Source: Bryobacterales bacterium
Lineage (GTDB): Bacteria; Acidobacteriota; Terriglobia; Bryobacterales; Bryobacteraceae
Length of the DNA: 46,830 nt
Assembly: GCA_019261985.1 (NCBI GenBank)
Contig: JAFAQY010000128.1
Location: forward strand, 1-46,830
Direction of reading: 5' to 3'
Below are positions 35,722 through 42,759 of this stretch, piece after piece. The first letter of the stretch is position 1. The number at the start of each line of letters is the position of its first letter. The notes beneath the pieces were generated by a model that was given only the letters and a program-made list of their open reading frames with translations, ran no database searches and was not told where the DNA came from. A program made the translations under genes and the position numbers.

Positions 35722-36261
35722 GTGGCAACGACGCCAACTCATTTGATGACGTTCGCCGAGTTTGAGCGGCTGCCGGACCCGAAGTCTGGGCATTACGAAC
35801 TTCACCATGGAGAGGTCGTCGAGGTGGCGCCGCCTAAGCACGGACATAAGCAACATCAACGTAAGCTAAGACAGGGATTGGAGCCGTTCGCCGGTGATGC
35901 CGGTGTGATTGAGACGGAGGTGGGCTATCGGCCCGCTCCCGATCACGAATATTGGGTTGCGGACGTGGCTTTCGTCTCGCGTGAACGCTGGGATTCGACT
36001 CCCCAGAATGGTTACCTGCAGTGGCCACCCGAGCTAGTGATCGAGGTGTTGTCTCCGTCAAATACCACTTCCGAGCTGAAAGAAAAAAGAAAGGTCTGCC
36101 TAGATAACGGCTCCCGCGAGTTCTGGGAAGTGGACATGCGCGACCGAGAAATCCAAGTGTTTACGCCTGACAGCCGCAGCATCACGTATCGAGTGGGCCA
36201 GGAGATTCCGCTCTTTTTTGCTGCGGGAGCGAGCATCCGCGTCGACGACATCTTCGCCTAA
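35722..36261 (+). CDS. Uma2-family (DUF820) putative endonuclease
   Basis: A 179-residue protein with a PD-(D/E)XK-like fold, of a family expanded in acidobacteria and cyanobacteria whose true role is not settled. Landmarks: MTFAEFERLPDPKSGHYELHHGEVVEV at the N-terminus, the Asp in YWVADVAFV, PPELVIEVLSPSN with the second acidic residue, EKRKVCLDNGSREFWEVDMRDREIQVF. All catalytic-type positions are kept, unlike the broken relative at 27828. GTG 35722 is chosen because GGAAGGAG precedes it and the family starts just before the MTFAEFE block. Confidence 0.88.
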   Translation: MATTPTHLMTFAEFERLPDPKSGHYELHHGEVVEVAPPKHGHKQHQRKLRQGLEPFAGDAGVIETEVGYRPAPDHEYWVADVAFVSRERWDSTPQNGYLQWPPELVIEVLSPSNTTSELKEKRKVCLDNGSREFWEVDMRDREIQVFTPDSRSITYRVGQEIPLFFAAGASIRVDDIFA

Positions 36262-36300
36262 GCCGGCCCTTGTGTTAACTTAAGCTTCCAGGAGATAACC

Positions 36301-36870
36301 ATGCACAAACTCATACGGACTCTGTTGGTCCTGGCGCTCGCGGCCTGCGCCTTTGCTCAAGGTCCTCAGCCCGCGCAGGATAACCCGATGTCCACATGGC
36401 TTCGGCAAGCTTACACCAACAATCGCAACAACATCGTGCGGACAGCCGAGAAGATGCCGGAAGAATTTTATGACATGCGGCCGGGGTCCCAGATGGAAGT
36501 GCGCACGTTTGGGCAGCAGGTCGGGCATGTAGCGAACTTCAATTTTCTTTGGTGCTCGCAAGCCAAAGGCGAAAAGAATCCGAATACGATGAATCTCGAG
36601 AAGCTTACCACCAAGGCCGAGTTCATCAAGGCCGCGAACGATGCATTCTCCTATTGCGACGGCGTCTACTCCGCGCTGACCGATGCCTCGGGCGCTCAGG
36701 TAATCGATATTACGCAAGAAAACGGGCGCCAGACGCGCAATTTGCGGCTGGGATTGCTAACGCTCAACTACGGGCACAATAACGAGATTTACGGCAGCAT
36801 GGTGGTCTACTTACGAATGAAGAACCTCGTTCCGCCGGCTTCGGAGCCGCGCGGGCAGCAGAAGAAGTAG
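36301..36870 (+). CDS. Exported DinB-like four-helix protein
   Basis: A 189-residue protein with signal peptide (MHKLIRTLLVLALAACAFAQ) and a DinB/YfiT-like helical bundle: WLRQAYTNNRNNIVRTAEKMPEEFYDMRP, EVRTFGQQVGHVANFNFLWCSQAKG, and LGLLTLNYGHNNEIYGSMVVYLRMKN. The His of GQQVGHVA and the His of YGHNNEIYG sit where the metal-binding His triad of the DinB superfamily is found. AGGAG precedes the ATG at good spacing. DinB-fold proteins are usually cytoplasmic, so the export signal is notable. Substrate unknown. Confidence 0.88.
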   Translation: MHKLIRTLLVLALAACAFAQGPQPAQDNPMSTWLRQAYTNNRNNIVRTAEKMPEEFYDMRPGSQMEVRTFGQQVGHVANFNFLWCSQAKGEKNPNTMNLEKLTTKAEFIKAANDAFSYCDGVYSALTDASGAQVIDITQENGRQTRNLRLGLLTLNYGHNNEIYGSMVVYLRMKNLVPPASEPRGQQKK

Positions 36871-36880
36871 CGCGGTCAAA

Positions 36881-37702
36881 TCAGGAAGCCGCTTCCGCGA
36901 CCACGGGATTCCGCAACTCCCCAATTCCCTCGATCCTCACGATTACTTCCTCGCCCGGTTTCAGCCAGCGGCGCGGCCGGCGCGCGAAGCCCACACCCGA
37001 AGGTGTGCCCGTGGCGACAACGTCACCAGGCTCCAATGTCACCACTTGTGAAATGTATTCGATCAGCTCCGGGGTCTTGAAGATCAGTTCCCGAGTATTG
37101 GATTTCTGCAAGATTTCGCCGCCGATCTCCAGCGAGATTTCCAACGCGTGTGGATCGGCGATTTCGTCGCGCGTAACGATCCATGGACCCATCGGTCCGA
37201 ATGTGTCGAACGTCTTGCCCATCAGCCACTGAGTACTGGCGCCCTGAAAATCGCGCGCGCTGACGTCGTTCACGATCGTGTAGCCGAATACGTGCTCCAT
37301 CGCGCTTGCGGCCGGAATATACCGTCCACCGCGTCCGATCACAAAAGCGAATTCCGCCTCGTAATCCGGTTTGGTGGATACTTTCGGCAGCACAATCGGC
37401 TGGCCCGGCCCGATCACCACGTTCGTAAATTTGTTGAAAATCGTCGGTACAGCGGGGATCTCCATCTTGGCTTCGGCGGCGTGATCGCGATAGTTCAACC
37501 CCACACAGATGAACTTGGGCGGGCGCGGAATAGGCGCGAATAGCTTTGTAGCGCGAGCGTCGTATGCGGGGCCAGGAACCGGTTCAAAGCGTCCGGAGGC
37601 GCATATCGATACCATATCCGTCCCAAGTCCGGCAATTTCGTGACCTGAAAACGCACCTGCTTCAGGCCGCCCCTCGCGATTACGAAACGTGACGAGCCGC
37701 AT
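36881..37702 (-). CDS. Fumarylacetoacetate hydrolase-family protein
   Basis: A 273-residue FAH-fold enzyme, metal dependent, acting on a dicarboxylic or beta-diketo acid; the exact substrate is not clear. Landmarks: FICVGLNYRDHAAEAKMEIP (substrate and His region), PDYEAEFAFVIGRGGRYIP (metal-binding Glu pair), VNDVSARDFQGASTQWLMGKTFDTFGPMGPWIV (metal Asp and Lys) and VATGTPSGVGF. ATG 37702 (MRLVTFRN) fits the family; the longer frame continues into a palindromic element. It is followed downstream by the convergent DinB gene. Confidence 0.92.
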   Translation of the reverse strand: MRLVTFRNREGRPEAGAFSGHEIAGLGTDMVSICASGRFEPVPGPAYDARATKLFAPIPRPPKFICVGLNYRDHAAEAKMEIPAVPTIFNKFTNVVIGPGQPIVLPKVSTKPDYEAEFAFVIGRGGRYIPAASAMEHVFGYTIVNDVSARDFQGASTQWLMGKTFDTFGPMGPWIVTRDEIADPHALEISLEIGGEILQKSNTRELIFKTPELIEYISQVVTLEPGDVVATGTPSGVGFARRPRRWLKPGEEVIVRIEGIGELRNPVVAEAAS

Positions 37703-37715
37703 CAGTAGTAGCGTT

Positions 37716-37758
37716 GTGGGGCAGGATGCCATCCTGCGCGGCGGTTGCTAACCGCCGC
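37716..37758. repeat. GTGGGGC hairpin element, truncated
   Basis: GTGGGGC (37716-37722), then hairpins GCAGGATGCCATCCTGC (37721-37737) and GCGGCGGTT/AACCGCCGC (37738-37758). The closing GCCCCAC is absent. It lies between the ABC exporter and the FAH-family gene, 13 nt from the latter's start. Confidence 0.85.
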
Positions 37759-37789
37759 TGGCCGTGCGCAGCACAATCCGGTCCCCATC

Positions 37790-38554
37790 TCAGTCGAATG
37801 CGAAGGCCGCTGCCGCCAACGGCGTTTGACCGGAAGCGTACGCAGCAGTGACGGCCGCCGCCGGTCCGATCTTCACTAGATGGCCGTGATCCAGCCACAG
37901 CGCGCGCTCACACAGCATATTCAGCAGTTCATTAGCATGAGACGCCAGGAGAATGGTTTTGCCCTCGCGTTGGAATTGTTTGATTTTGTCCAGGCATTTC
38001 ACGGCGAAATCCTGATCCCCGACGCCGATCACCTCGTCGATCAAAAGAATATCCGGGTCTGTATGCACCGCCACCGAAAACGCGAGACGCATCGCCATGC
38101 CGCTCGAATACGTTCGCAGTGGCTCGTTTATGAAATCGCGCACGCCCGAAAACTCGACGATCTCCTCAAACCGGTCCGCAGTTTGACGCCGCGTTAAGCC
38201 GTTCAAGGCCGCGTTAATGCGAAGGTTTTCGGCTCCCGTCAAGTCTCCATGGAAACCGGCGGTTAGTTCCAACAGCGCCGAAACCTTTCCGTTTACCACC
38301 ACTCGTCCGAAATCCGGTTTCGCGCACCCGGTCGCCAGATTGAGTAATGTGCTCTTTCCCGCGCCATTGGCTCCGATTAAGCCGAGACTTTCGCCGCGAG
38401 CTAGCTCGAAGGAGACATCCTTGAGCGCCTCAAAGCGCGTGCCGTGCATCGATGTGCTCGGATGAACCATCTCGCGGATCCGGTCGCGCAACAGCATCTG
38501 ACCCGGATGGTGCGGAAATGTTTTCGTTACCTGGTCGAAAATAAGCGCGGGCAT
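37790..38554 (-). CDS. ABC transporter ATPase of polysaccharide/teichoic-acid export type
   Basis: A 254-residue ABC-2 exporter ATPase of the Wzt/TagH/KpsT type, powering export of a surface polysaccharide from the inner membrane. Walker A GANGAGKST at 61-69, signature YSSGM at 149-153, Walker B ILLIDE at 169-174. The N-terminal stretch LLRDRIREMVHPSTSMHGTRFEALKDVSF, with an extended loop before the first strand, is typical of this subgroup. There is no long C-terminal O-antigen-binding domain as in long Wzt proteins, so chain-end recognition is not expected. Its ATG overlaps the stop of the permease gene by 1 nt (TGATG). Confidence 0.93.
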   Translation of the reverse strand: MPALIFDQVTKTFPHHPGQMLLRDRIREMVHPSTSMHGTRFEALKDVSFELARGESLGLIGANGAGKSTLLNLATGCAKPDFGRVVVNGKVSALLELTAGFHGDLTGAENLRINAALNGLTRRQTADRFEEIVEFSGVRDFINEPLRTYSSGMAMRLAFSVAVHTDPDILLIDEVIGVGDQDFAVKCLDKIKQFQREGKTILLASHANELLNMLCERALWLDHGHLVKIGPAAAVTAAYASGQTPLAAAAFAFD

Positions 38555-39324
38555 CAGATGTGCTCGTAAAACCGCCGCTTCAGGCGCGAGAAAATCAACA
38601 GCCCCATGGCGATGGAAATAGACGCCGCGATAGCCATATTGATCATGATCGACGGGGGCGGCGAGTGACGGTCGATCATAATGTCGCGTGTTGCCAGAAC
38701 CAGCGCCGCAACCGGATTGAACCGGTAAATGGTCACGTATTTGGCGGGAATGATCGTGAACGAGTAAAAGATCGGGACCAGCCAGAACAAGACTAAATTG
38801 AACGACTCCACCACATAGCGCGTATCGCGAATGAACACATTAATTGCGCTTGCGCCCAATGCCAAGCCGCAGACAAAAGCAATGAACAAAAGCCACAGCA
38901 CCGGTAACCACAGCCACGGATGAGCCGGAGGCAGCTTGTAAAACAGCGCGATGGCAACCAGCAACACCAGTTGGATCGTTAGGTGGACGCAGTTGGAAAG
39001 CACGGAGGCTACCGGAACGATCTCCCGCGGAACCGGCAGGCGCTTGATCAAATGAGCGCTCTCCACAATCGACGTGGTCCCGCTTGACAGGGCGCCGGCG
39101 AAGAAGTTGAAAGGAATTAGTCCGCAGAGGACAAATAGAGGAAACGTCGGGGAATTCGGGTTGGCAAAAACGCGACCAAAGACGAAGGTCAAAACGCCCA
39201 TCATCACCAGCGGGTTGATCATGCTCCAAAGGATTCCCAACGACATATTGCGGTAGCGGATGCGAAAATCCTTGAGAACAAGGTTTTCCACCAAAAACAA
39301 AACATCGCCCCGCCACTTCTGCAT
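38554..39324 (-). CDS. ABC-2 type permease (second of two)
   Basis: A 256-residue inner-membrane permease of the Wzm/TagG type with six hydrophobic segments. The amphipathic N-terminus (LVLKDFRIRYRNMSLGILWSMINPL) is typical: interfacial helix, then first transmembrane segment. Further blocks include FVFGRVFANPNSPTFPLFVLCGLIPFNFF and RDTRYVVESFNLVLFWLVPIFY. Ends with a charged tail (FSRLKRRFYEHI). The ATPase gene overlaps it by 1 nt. The TATACT box at 39345-39340 is a possible promoter. Confidence 0.92.
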   Translation of the reverse strand: MQKWRGDVLFLVENLVLKDFRIRYRNMSLGILWSMINPLVMMGVLTFVFGRVFANPNSPTFPLFVLCGLIPFNFFAGALSSGTTSIVESAHLIKRLPVPREIVPVASVLSNCVHLTIQLVLLVAIALFYKLPPAHPWLWLPVLWLLFIAFVCGLALGASAINVFIRDTRYVVESFNLVLFWLVPIFYSFTIIPAKYVTIYRFNPVAALVLATRDIMIDRHSPPPSIMINMAIAASISIAMGLLIFSRLKRRFYEHI

Positions 39325-39392
39325 TGGAATAAAAGCTTAGTATACGATGTCGGCGTTGCCCTTAGGCCCGCAATGCCAAAGCAGGCTGCGCG

Positions 39393-40202
39393 CTACAAAA
39401 CGTCGGCAAACCCGCGCTTCAGATGACGAAAAAACAGCCCTCCTATAATGAACACCGCCGCCGAATACGCGCCCAGTACCGCGATCTCGCGCCATTGCGG
39501 AAAATTCGCAGTCAGCAACCGTTCGCGATACGCTCGCACCACCCACGACATAGGGTTCCAGGCCACCAGGGGATGGAAGCGCTTCGGAATCTTTTGCTCA
39601 TCGATCATGATCGGCGTCAGCCAGAACCACAGCGTCATCACCACGCTCAGCACCTGCCCGGTATCCCGCAGATAAACGTGCAAGCTCGCGACGATCCAGC
39701 CAACGCCCACCGCCAGCAGGCCAATAAAAAAAATGTACATGGGCAGCAGCAGAATCATCGGGCTGAAGGTCCTGAGCGCAATGGCTCCGGCGACGATGGC
39801 CAGCGCAAGGCCAATCAGGTGATGAATCAGAGAGGAAAGAAAAATCGAAACCGGGACCACTTCAGAAGGAAACACCGTTCGCGTGATCAGATTCGACTGC
39901 TCCACCAGCGACCCGGCTGATCTTGCCACCGTTTCATTGAACAGCATCCAAGGCAGGTATCCGCAGAAAACGAACATCCAGTAACTTTGGGTGACGCTGC
40001 CGGCGGGAAGCTCCATTTGCAGGCAAATTTTGAAGACGAACACCCAACTCAGCAGCATGACCAGCGGATGCACCACCCCCCATAACCATCCTGCCGCTGA
40101 GCCGACGTAGCGCATCTCGAAATCGCGGCGGACGAGCTGAGCCACCAAGGCGCGGCGCTCCACCAGGTTGCGAACGAAATGGCGTCCCGGAATGCGGGCC
40201 AT
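39393..40202 (-). CDS. ABC-2 type permease (first of two)
   Basis: A 269-residue permease of the same Wzm/TagG family as its neighbour but clearly different in sequence: LVAQLVRRDFEMRYVGSAAGWLWGVVHPL, YWMFVFCGYLPWMLFNETVARSAGSLVEQSNLI, LHVYLRDTGQVLSVVMTLWFWLTPIMI, ending RHLKRGFADVL. ABC-2 exporters usually have one permease that pairs with itself; two side by side with a single ATPase suggest a heterodimer. ATG 40202 lies 6 nt after a TAAACT box (40214-40209), so the message may be leaderless. It heads the three-gene unit. Confidence 0.92.
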   Translation of the reverse strand: MARIPGRHFVRNLVERRALVAQLVRRDFEMRYVGSAAGWLWGVVHPLVMLLSWVFVFKICLQMELPAGSVTQSYWMFVFCGYLPWMLFNETVARSAGSLVEQSNLITRTVFPSEVVPVSIFLSSLIHHLIGLALAIVAGAIALRTFSPMILLLPMYIFFIGLLAVGVGWIVASLHVYLRDTGQVLSVVMTLWFWLTPIMIDEQKIPKRFHPLVAWNPMSWVVRAYRERLLTANFPQWREIAVLGAYSAAVFIIGGLFFRHLKRGFADVL

Positions 40203-40208
40203 TTCTAC

Positions 40209-40214
40209 AGTTTA
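40209..40214 (-). promoter_or_regulatory. Putative -10 box of the ABC exporter unit
   Basis: TAAACT on the minus strand, exactly 6 nt before the ATG at 40202. It is only 13 nt from the divergent -10 box at 40231. Confidence 0.45.
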
Positions 40215-40227
40215 TCCGCAACGCTGC

Positions 40228-40236
40228 TGTTACACT
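40228..40236 (+). promoter_or_regulatory. Extended -10 box of the DUF3108-like gene
   Basis: TGT followed by TACACT (40231-40236), 8 nt before the ATG at 40245. The GGAGGG between them is too close to the ATG for a normal ribosome-binding site and lies around the expected transcription start. Confidence 0.45.
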
Positions 40237-40244
40237 CGGAGGGA

Positions 40245-40982
40245 ATGCGCTTTCTGGCCGGAATCTTTTCGGCGCTTGCCGCCGCCTCCCTCCTTCCGGC
40301 GGAACAATCTACAGAAAAAAGAACTTACGCCGTGGAGTGGCGATTGGTTCGCGCGGGCACGGTGACGCTCGAATACAGCAAGGGCCACGCCGCCCTGCGG
40401 CTGGAATCGTCGGGCATCGTCTCCAGCCTTTTCAAAGTCGAAGATCTGTATGAGGTGAATTACCAGGATTCTTACTGCGCGACATCCGGCATCATGGACT
40501 CGAAAGAGGGCAAGCGGCATCACGATACTCGCATTACCTACGACCGCGCGCACAACCGCGCGTTCTACGTCGAGCGCGACCTGATCAAAAACGCTATTCT
40601 CCACGAAGATAGCGTTGAAACGCCTAATTGCGTTACAGATGTAGTCGGCGCTCTTCTGAAGCTTCGGGAAGCGAATATTGAAGCGGGCCAGACCATTCAC
40701 ACCCCCGTGAGCGATGGCCGCCGGTACGCGGCCGTAAAGATTCAGGCCCAGGAACGGGAGGAGGTCAAGACCCCCTCCGGGACGTATAAGACTGTCCGCT
40801 ATGAAGCGGACCTGTTGAATGGCGTGGTTTACACGCGCAAGGGAAGAGTGAATATTTGGCTGACGGACGACAATCGAAAACTTGCCGTGCAGATTCGGGT
40901 GCGGATGAATTTTCCCATCGGGGCCGTGACGTTGCAGCTTGAAAAGGCCGAGACCGTAGGGAACACCCCAGGAAACCCATAA
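40245..40982 (+). CDS. Exported DUF3108-like protein
   Basis: A 245-residue protein with signal peptide (MRFLAGIFSALAAASLLPAEQ). The rest is a beta-rich sequence like DUF3108 proteins: YAVEWRLVRAGTVTLEYSKG, SSGIVSSLFKVEDLYEVNYQ, NCVTDVVGALLKLREANIEAGQTIHTPVSDG, PSGTYKTVRYEADLL, VNIWLTDDNRKLAVQIRVRMNFPIGAVTLQLE. These are usually periplasmic or outer-membrane-associated proteins of unknown function, sometimes near lipid or cell-wall genes. ATG 40245 is chosen because the signal peptide starts there. Confidence 0.85.
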   Translation: MRFLAGIFSALAAASLLPAEQSTEKRTYAVEWRLVRAGTVTLEYSKGHAALRLESSGIVSSLFKVEDLYEVNYQDSYCATSGIMDSKEGKRHHDTRITYDRAHNRAFYVERDLIKNAILHEDSVETPNCVTDVVGALLKLREANIEAGQTIHTPVSDGRRYAAVKIQAQEREEVKTPSGTYKTVRYEADLLNGVVYTRKGRVNIWLTDDNRKLAVQIRVRMNFPIGAVTLQLEKAETVGNTPGNP

Positions 40983-41009
40983 CGTGCCGAAAAGCGTCAC
41001 AATATAGTC

Positions 41010-42116
41010 ATGGGTAGGCTGCGGATTGTGTTTACAATCGTTCTTCTCTGCGCGGCGGCTGCGTATGCCCAGCGGCAGATGACCGTTGCCCAACTGGTCG
41101 ATTTCATCAAAAGCTCCGTTCAGCAGCACAATGACGACCGCAAGGTCGCCGATTTCGTGCGCACTATTAAACTGACGAACCGGTTGGACGATGCCACGGT
41201 AGAGATGTTGCAGAATTCGGGAGCGGGGCCAAAGACGGTTGCCGCTCTGCGGGGTCTAACGGATTCGACAGCCAATCTGTCGCCGGCCGCTCCGCCGCCG
41301 GCAAAGCCCGCGCCGGTTATCGTTCCTCCGCCTAGCGCAGCCGAGCAAAAACGTATGCTCGATGAACTGACTGAGCATGCCGTTAACTATACGAAGACGC
41401 TCCCGAATTTCATATGCACGCAGGTGACGCGCCGCTATGTAGACTCCACCGGCCACGAGAGCTGGGCTCAGCAGGACATCATTCAGGAACACCTGAGCTA
41501 CGTGGACGGACACGAAGATTACAAGGTCGTGATGGTGAACGACAAGCCTGTGGTGAATGTCAGCCACCTGAAACTAGGCGGGGCGACATCGTCAGGCGAG
41601 TTCGGGAGCATGCTCGCCGAGATCTTTCAGCCCGAAGCCCAGACCGAATTCCACTGGGAAAAATGGGCGAAGCTGCGCGGGCGCGTCATGTATGTGTTTA
41701 ACTTTCGCGTGCAGCAGTCGCGATCCAAGTACTCGATTTCGCATGAGGAGTCCGGCCGGGAAATCGTGAGCGGCTATCATGGGCTGATTTATGCCGATCA
41801 GGAAACCGGAATGATTATGCGGATCATGATGCAGTGCGACACGATTCCGGCGGATTTCCCGATTCAGCAAGTGGCGGAAGCTTTGAATTACGATTTCGTC
41901 GATGTTTCCGGCCGTCCTTTCGTATTGCCGGTCCGCGTGGAACTGCGCTCGCGCGAAGGACGGTTCCAGAGCAAGAACGATATCGAGTTCCGGCTATACC
42001 GCAAGTTCAGCACGGAGTCGCAGATCGTGTTCGATACGGACACAACTCCCGCGCCTGCCCCACTCCCGGAAGATCAGTTCAAGGAAGAGCCGGCCGCGCC
42101 GCCGAAGAAGCAGTAG
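41010..42116 (+). CDS. Exported protein of unknown function
   Basis: A 368-residue protein with signal peptide (MGRLRIVFTIVLLCAAAAYAQ). Residues about 22-90 form a helical domain (TVAQLVDFIKSSVQQHNDDR, TIKLTNRLDDATVEMLQNSGAGPKTVAALRG). A Pro/Ala-rich linker follows (about 90-112), then a beta-rich domain (about 120-345; YTKTLPNFICTQVTRRYVDS, DYKVVMVNDKPVVNV, EFHWEKWAKLRGRVMYVFNFRV, GLIYADQETGMIMRIMMQCD), ending in a Pro/Lys-rich tail. I have no family name; similar two-part exported proteins are common in acidobacteria. A CACAAT box ends 6 nt before the ATG. Confidence 0.8.
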   Translation: MGRLRIVFTIVLLCAAAAYAQRQMTVAQLVDFIKSSVQQHNDDRKVADFVRTIKLTNRLDDATVEMLQNSGAGPKTVAALRGLTDSTANLSPAAPPPAKPAPVIVPPPSAAEQKRMLDELTEHAVNYTKTLPNFICTQVTRRYVDSTGHESWAQQDIIQEHLSYVDGHEDYKVVMVNDKPVVNVSHLKLGGATSSGEFGSMLAEIFQPEAQTEFHWEKWAKLRGRVMYVFNFRVQQSRSKYSISHEESGREIVSGYHGLIYADQETGMIMRIMMQCDTIPADFPIQQVAEALNYDFVDVSGRPFVLPVRVELRSREGRFQSKNDIEFRLYRKFSTESQIVFDTDTTPAPAPLPEDQFKEEPAAPPKKQ

Positions 42117-42184
42117 GTGCCGCCCGATATCTAGCGGCTGTTCCTGCAAAGGAAACAGAAAGGGAGCAAGCGTTCTATCGAGTG

Positions 42185-42757
42185 TCACGCCCCGGGCTTC
42201 CGGGATCCGGCATCCGGCTCAAGGTGTTTGATGATAGCCAATAGAATCGCCTCAAACTCGACGGCTCTCGCCTGGCCGCGATACCAGAGCGTAGCGTCGC
42301 AGAGCTTCTCGGCGAGCGGAAAATCGTAGCCGACCTTGACACCGCGTGGAAACTGAGGTTCCAGGTCCTTTTCGGTCCTCAGGGCGGGGACGCTGCCCGC
42401 CTCATCGATAACTACGCGCGACTCGGTGATGCGAAACCCATTCTCCGAAGTTACACGGTAAGAGCGAAGCCAGTCCCGGATCGAAGAACCGCCGCGGCCC
42501 GGATCGGGCTTCTGGCACACAACCGCTATCTGGGCCTCGTTGTCAGGTACCAGAATCACTGGTGGACGCTTATTCGGGGGGAAGCTGACGATCTCGAATC
42601 CGGGTGAATCGTCCGTCGTCCACCAGCCCTTAGGATAGTGGATGACCAAACCGGATCGTTCATCGTGAGAGACTTGAGGCAGCAAAATTTGACCGTGAAC
42701 GGCAGGAACGGGTAAGAGGGCTGCGATTAGGACGCACCAAATGCGAATGCTGCGCAC
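42185..42757 (-). CDS. Small exported protein coupled to the RHS gene; candidate immunity or accessory protein
   Basis: A 190-residue protein with signal peptide (MRSIRIWCVLIAALLPVPAVHG). The mature part has a PsbP/Mog1-like pattern: SGLVIHYPKGWWTTDDSPGF (the yP.gW signature), a strand IAVVCQKPD, ITESRVVIDEAGSVPALRTE, and a final helix VEFEAILLAIIKHLEPD. GTG 42757 lies 2 nt after the stop of the RHS gene, with GGAGGG 8 nt upstream inside that gene, so it is translationally coupled. The position directly behind a toxin-like RHS end suggests an immunity protein or a fold relative of Eag/DUF1795 adaptors. This is inference; no function is shown. Confidence 0.75.
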   Translation of the reverse strand: MRSIRIWCVLIAALLPVPAVHGQILLPQVSHDERSGLVIHYPKGWWTTDDSPGFEIVSFPPNKRPPVILVPDNEAQIAVVCQKPDPGRGGSSIRDWLRSYRVTSENGFRITESRVVIDEAGSVPALRTEKDLEPQFPRGVKVGYDFPLAEKLCDATLWYRGQARAVEFEAILLAIIKHLEPDAGSRKPGA

Positions 42758-42759
42758 GG

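Noticed and set aside
40230-41129. 299-codon minus-strand open frame across two exported-protein genes
   Set aside because: Antisense shadow crossing two genes with good signal peptides.
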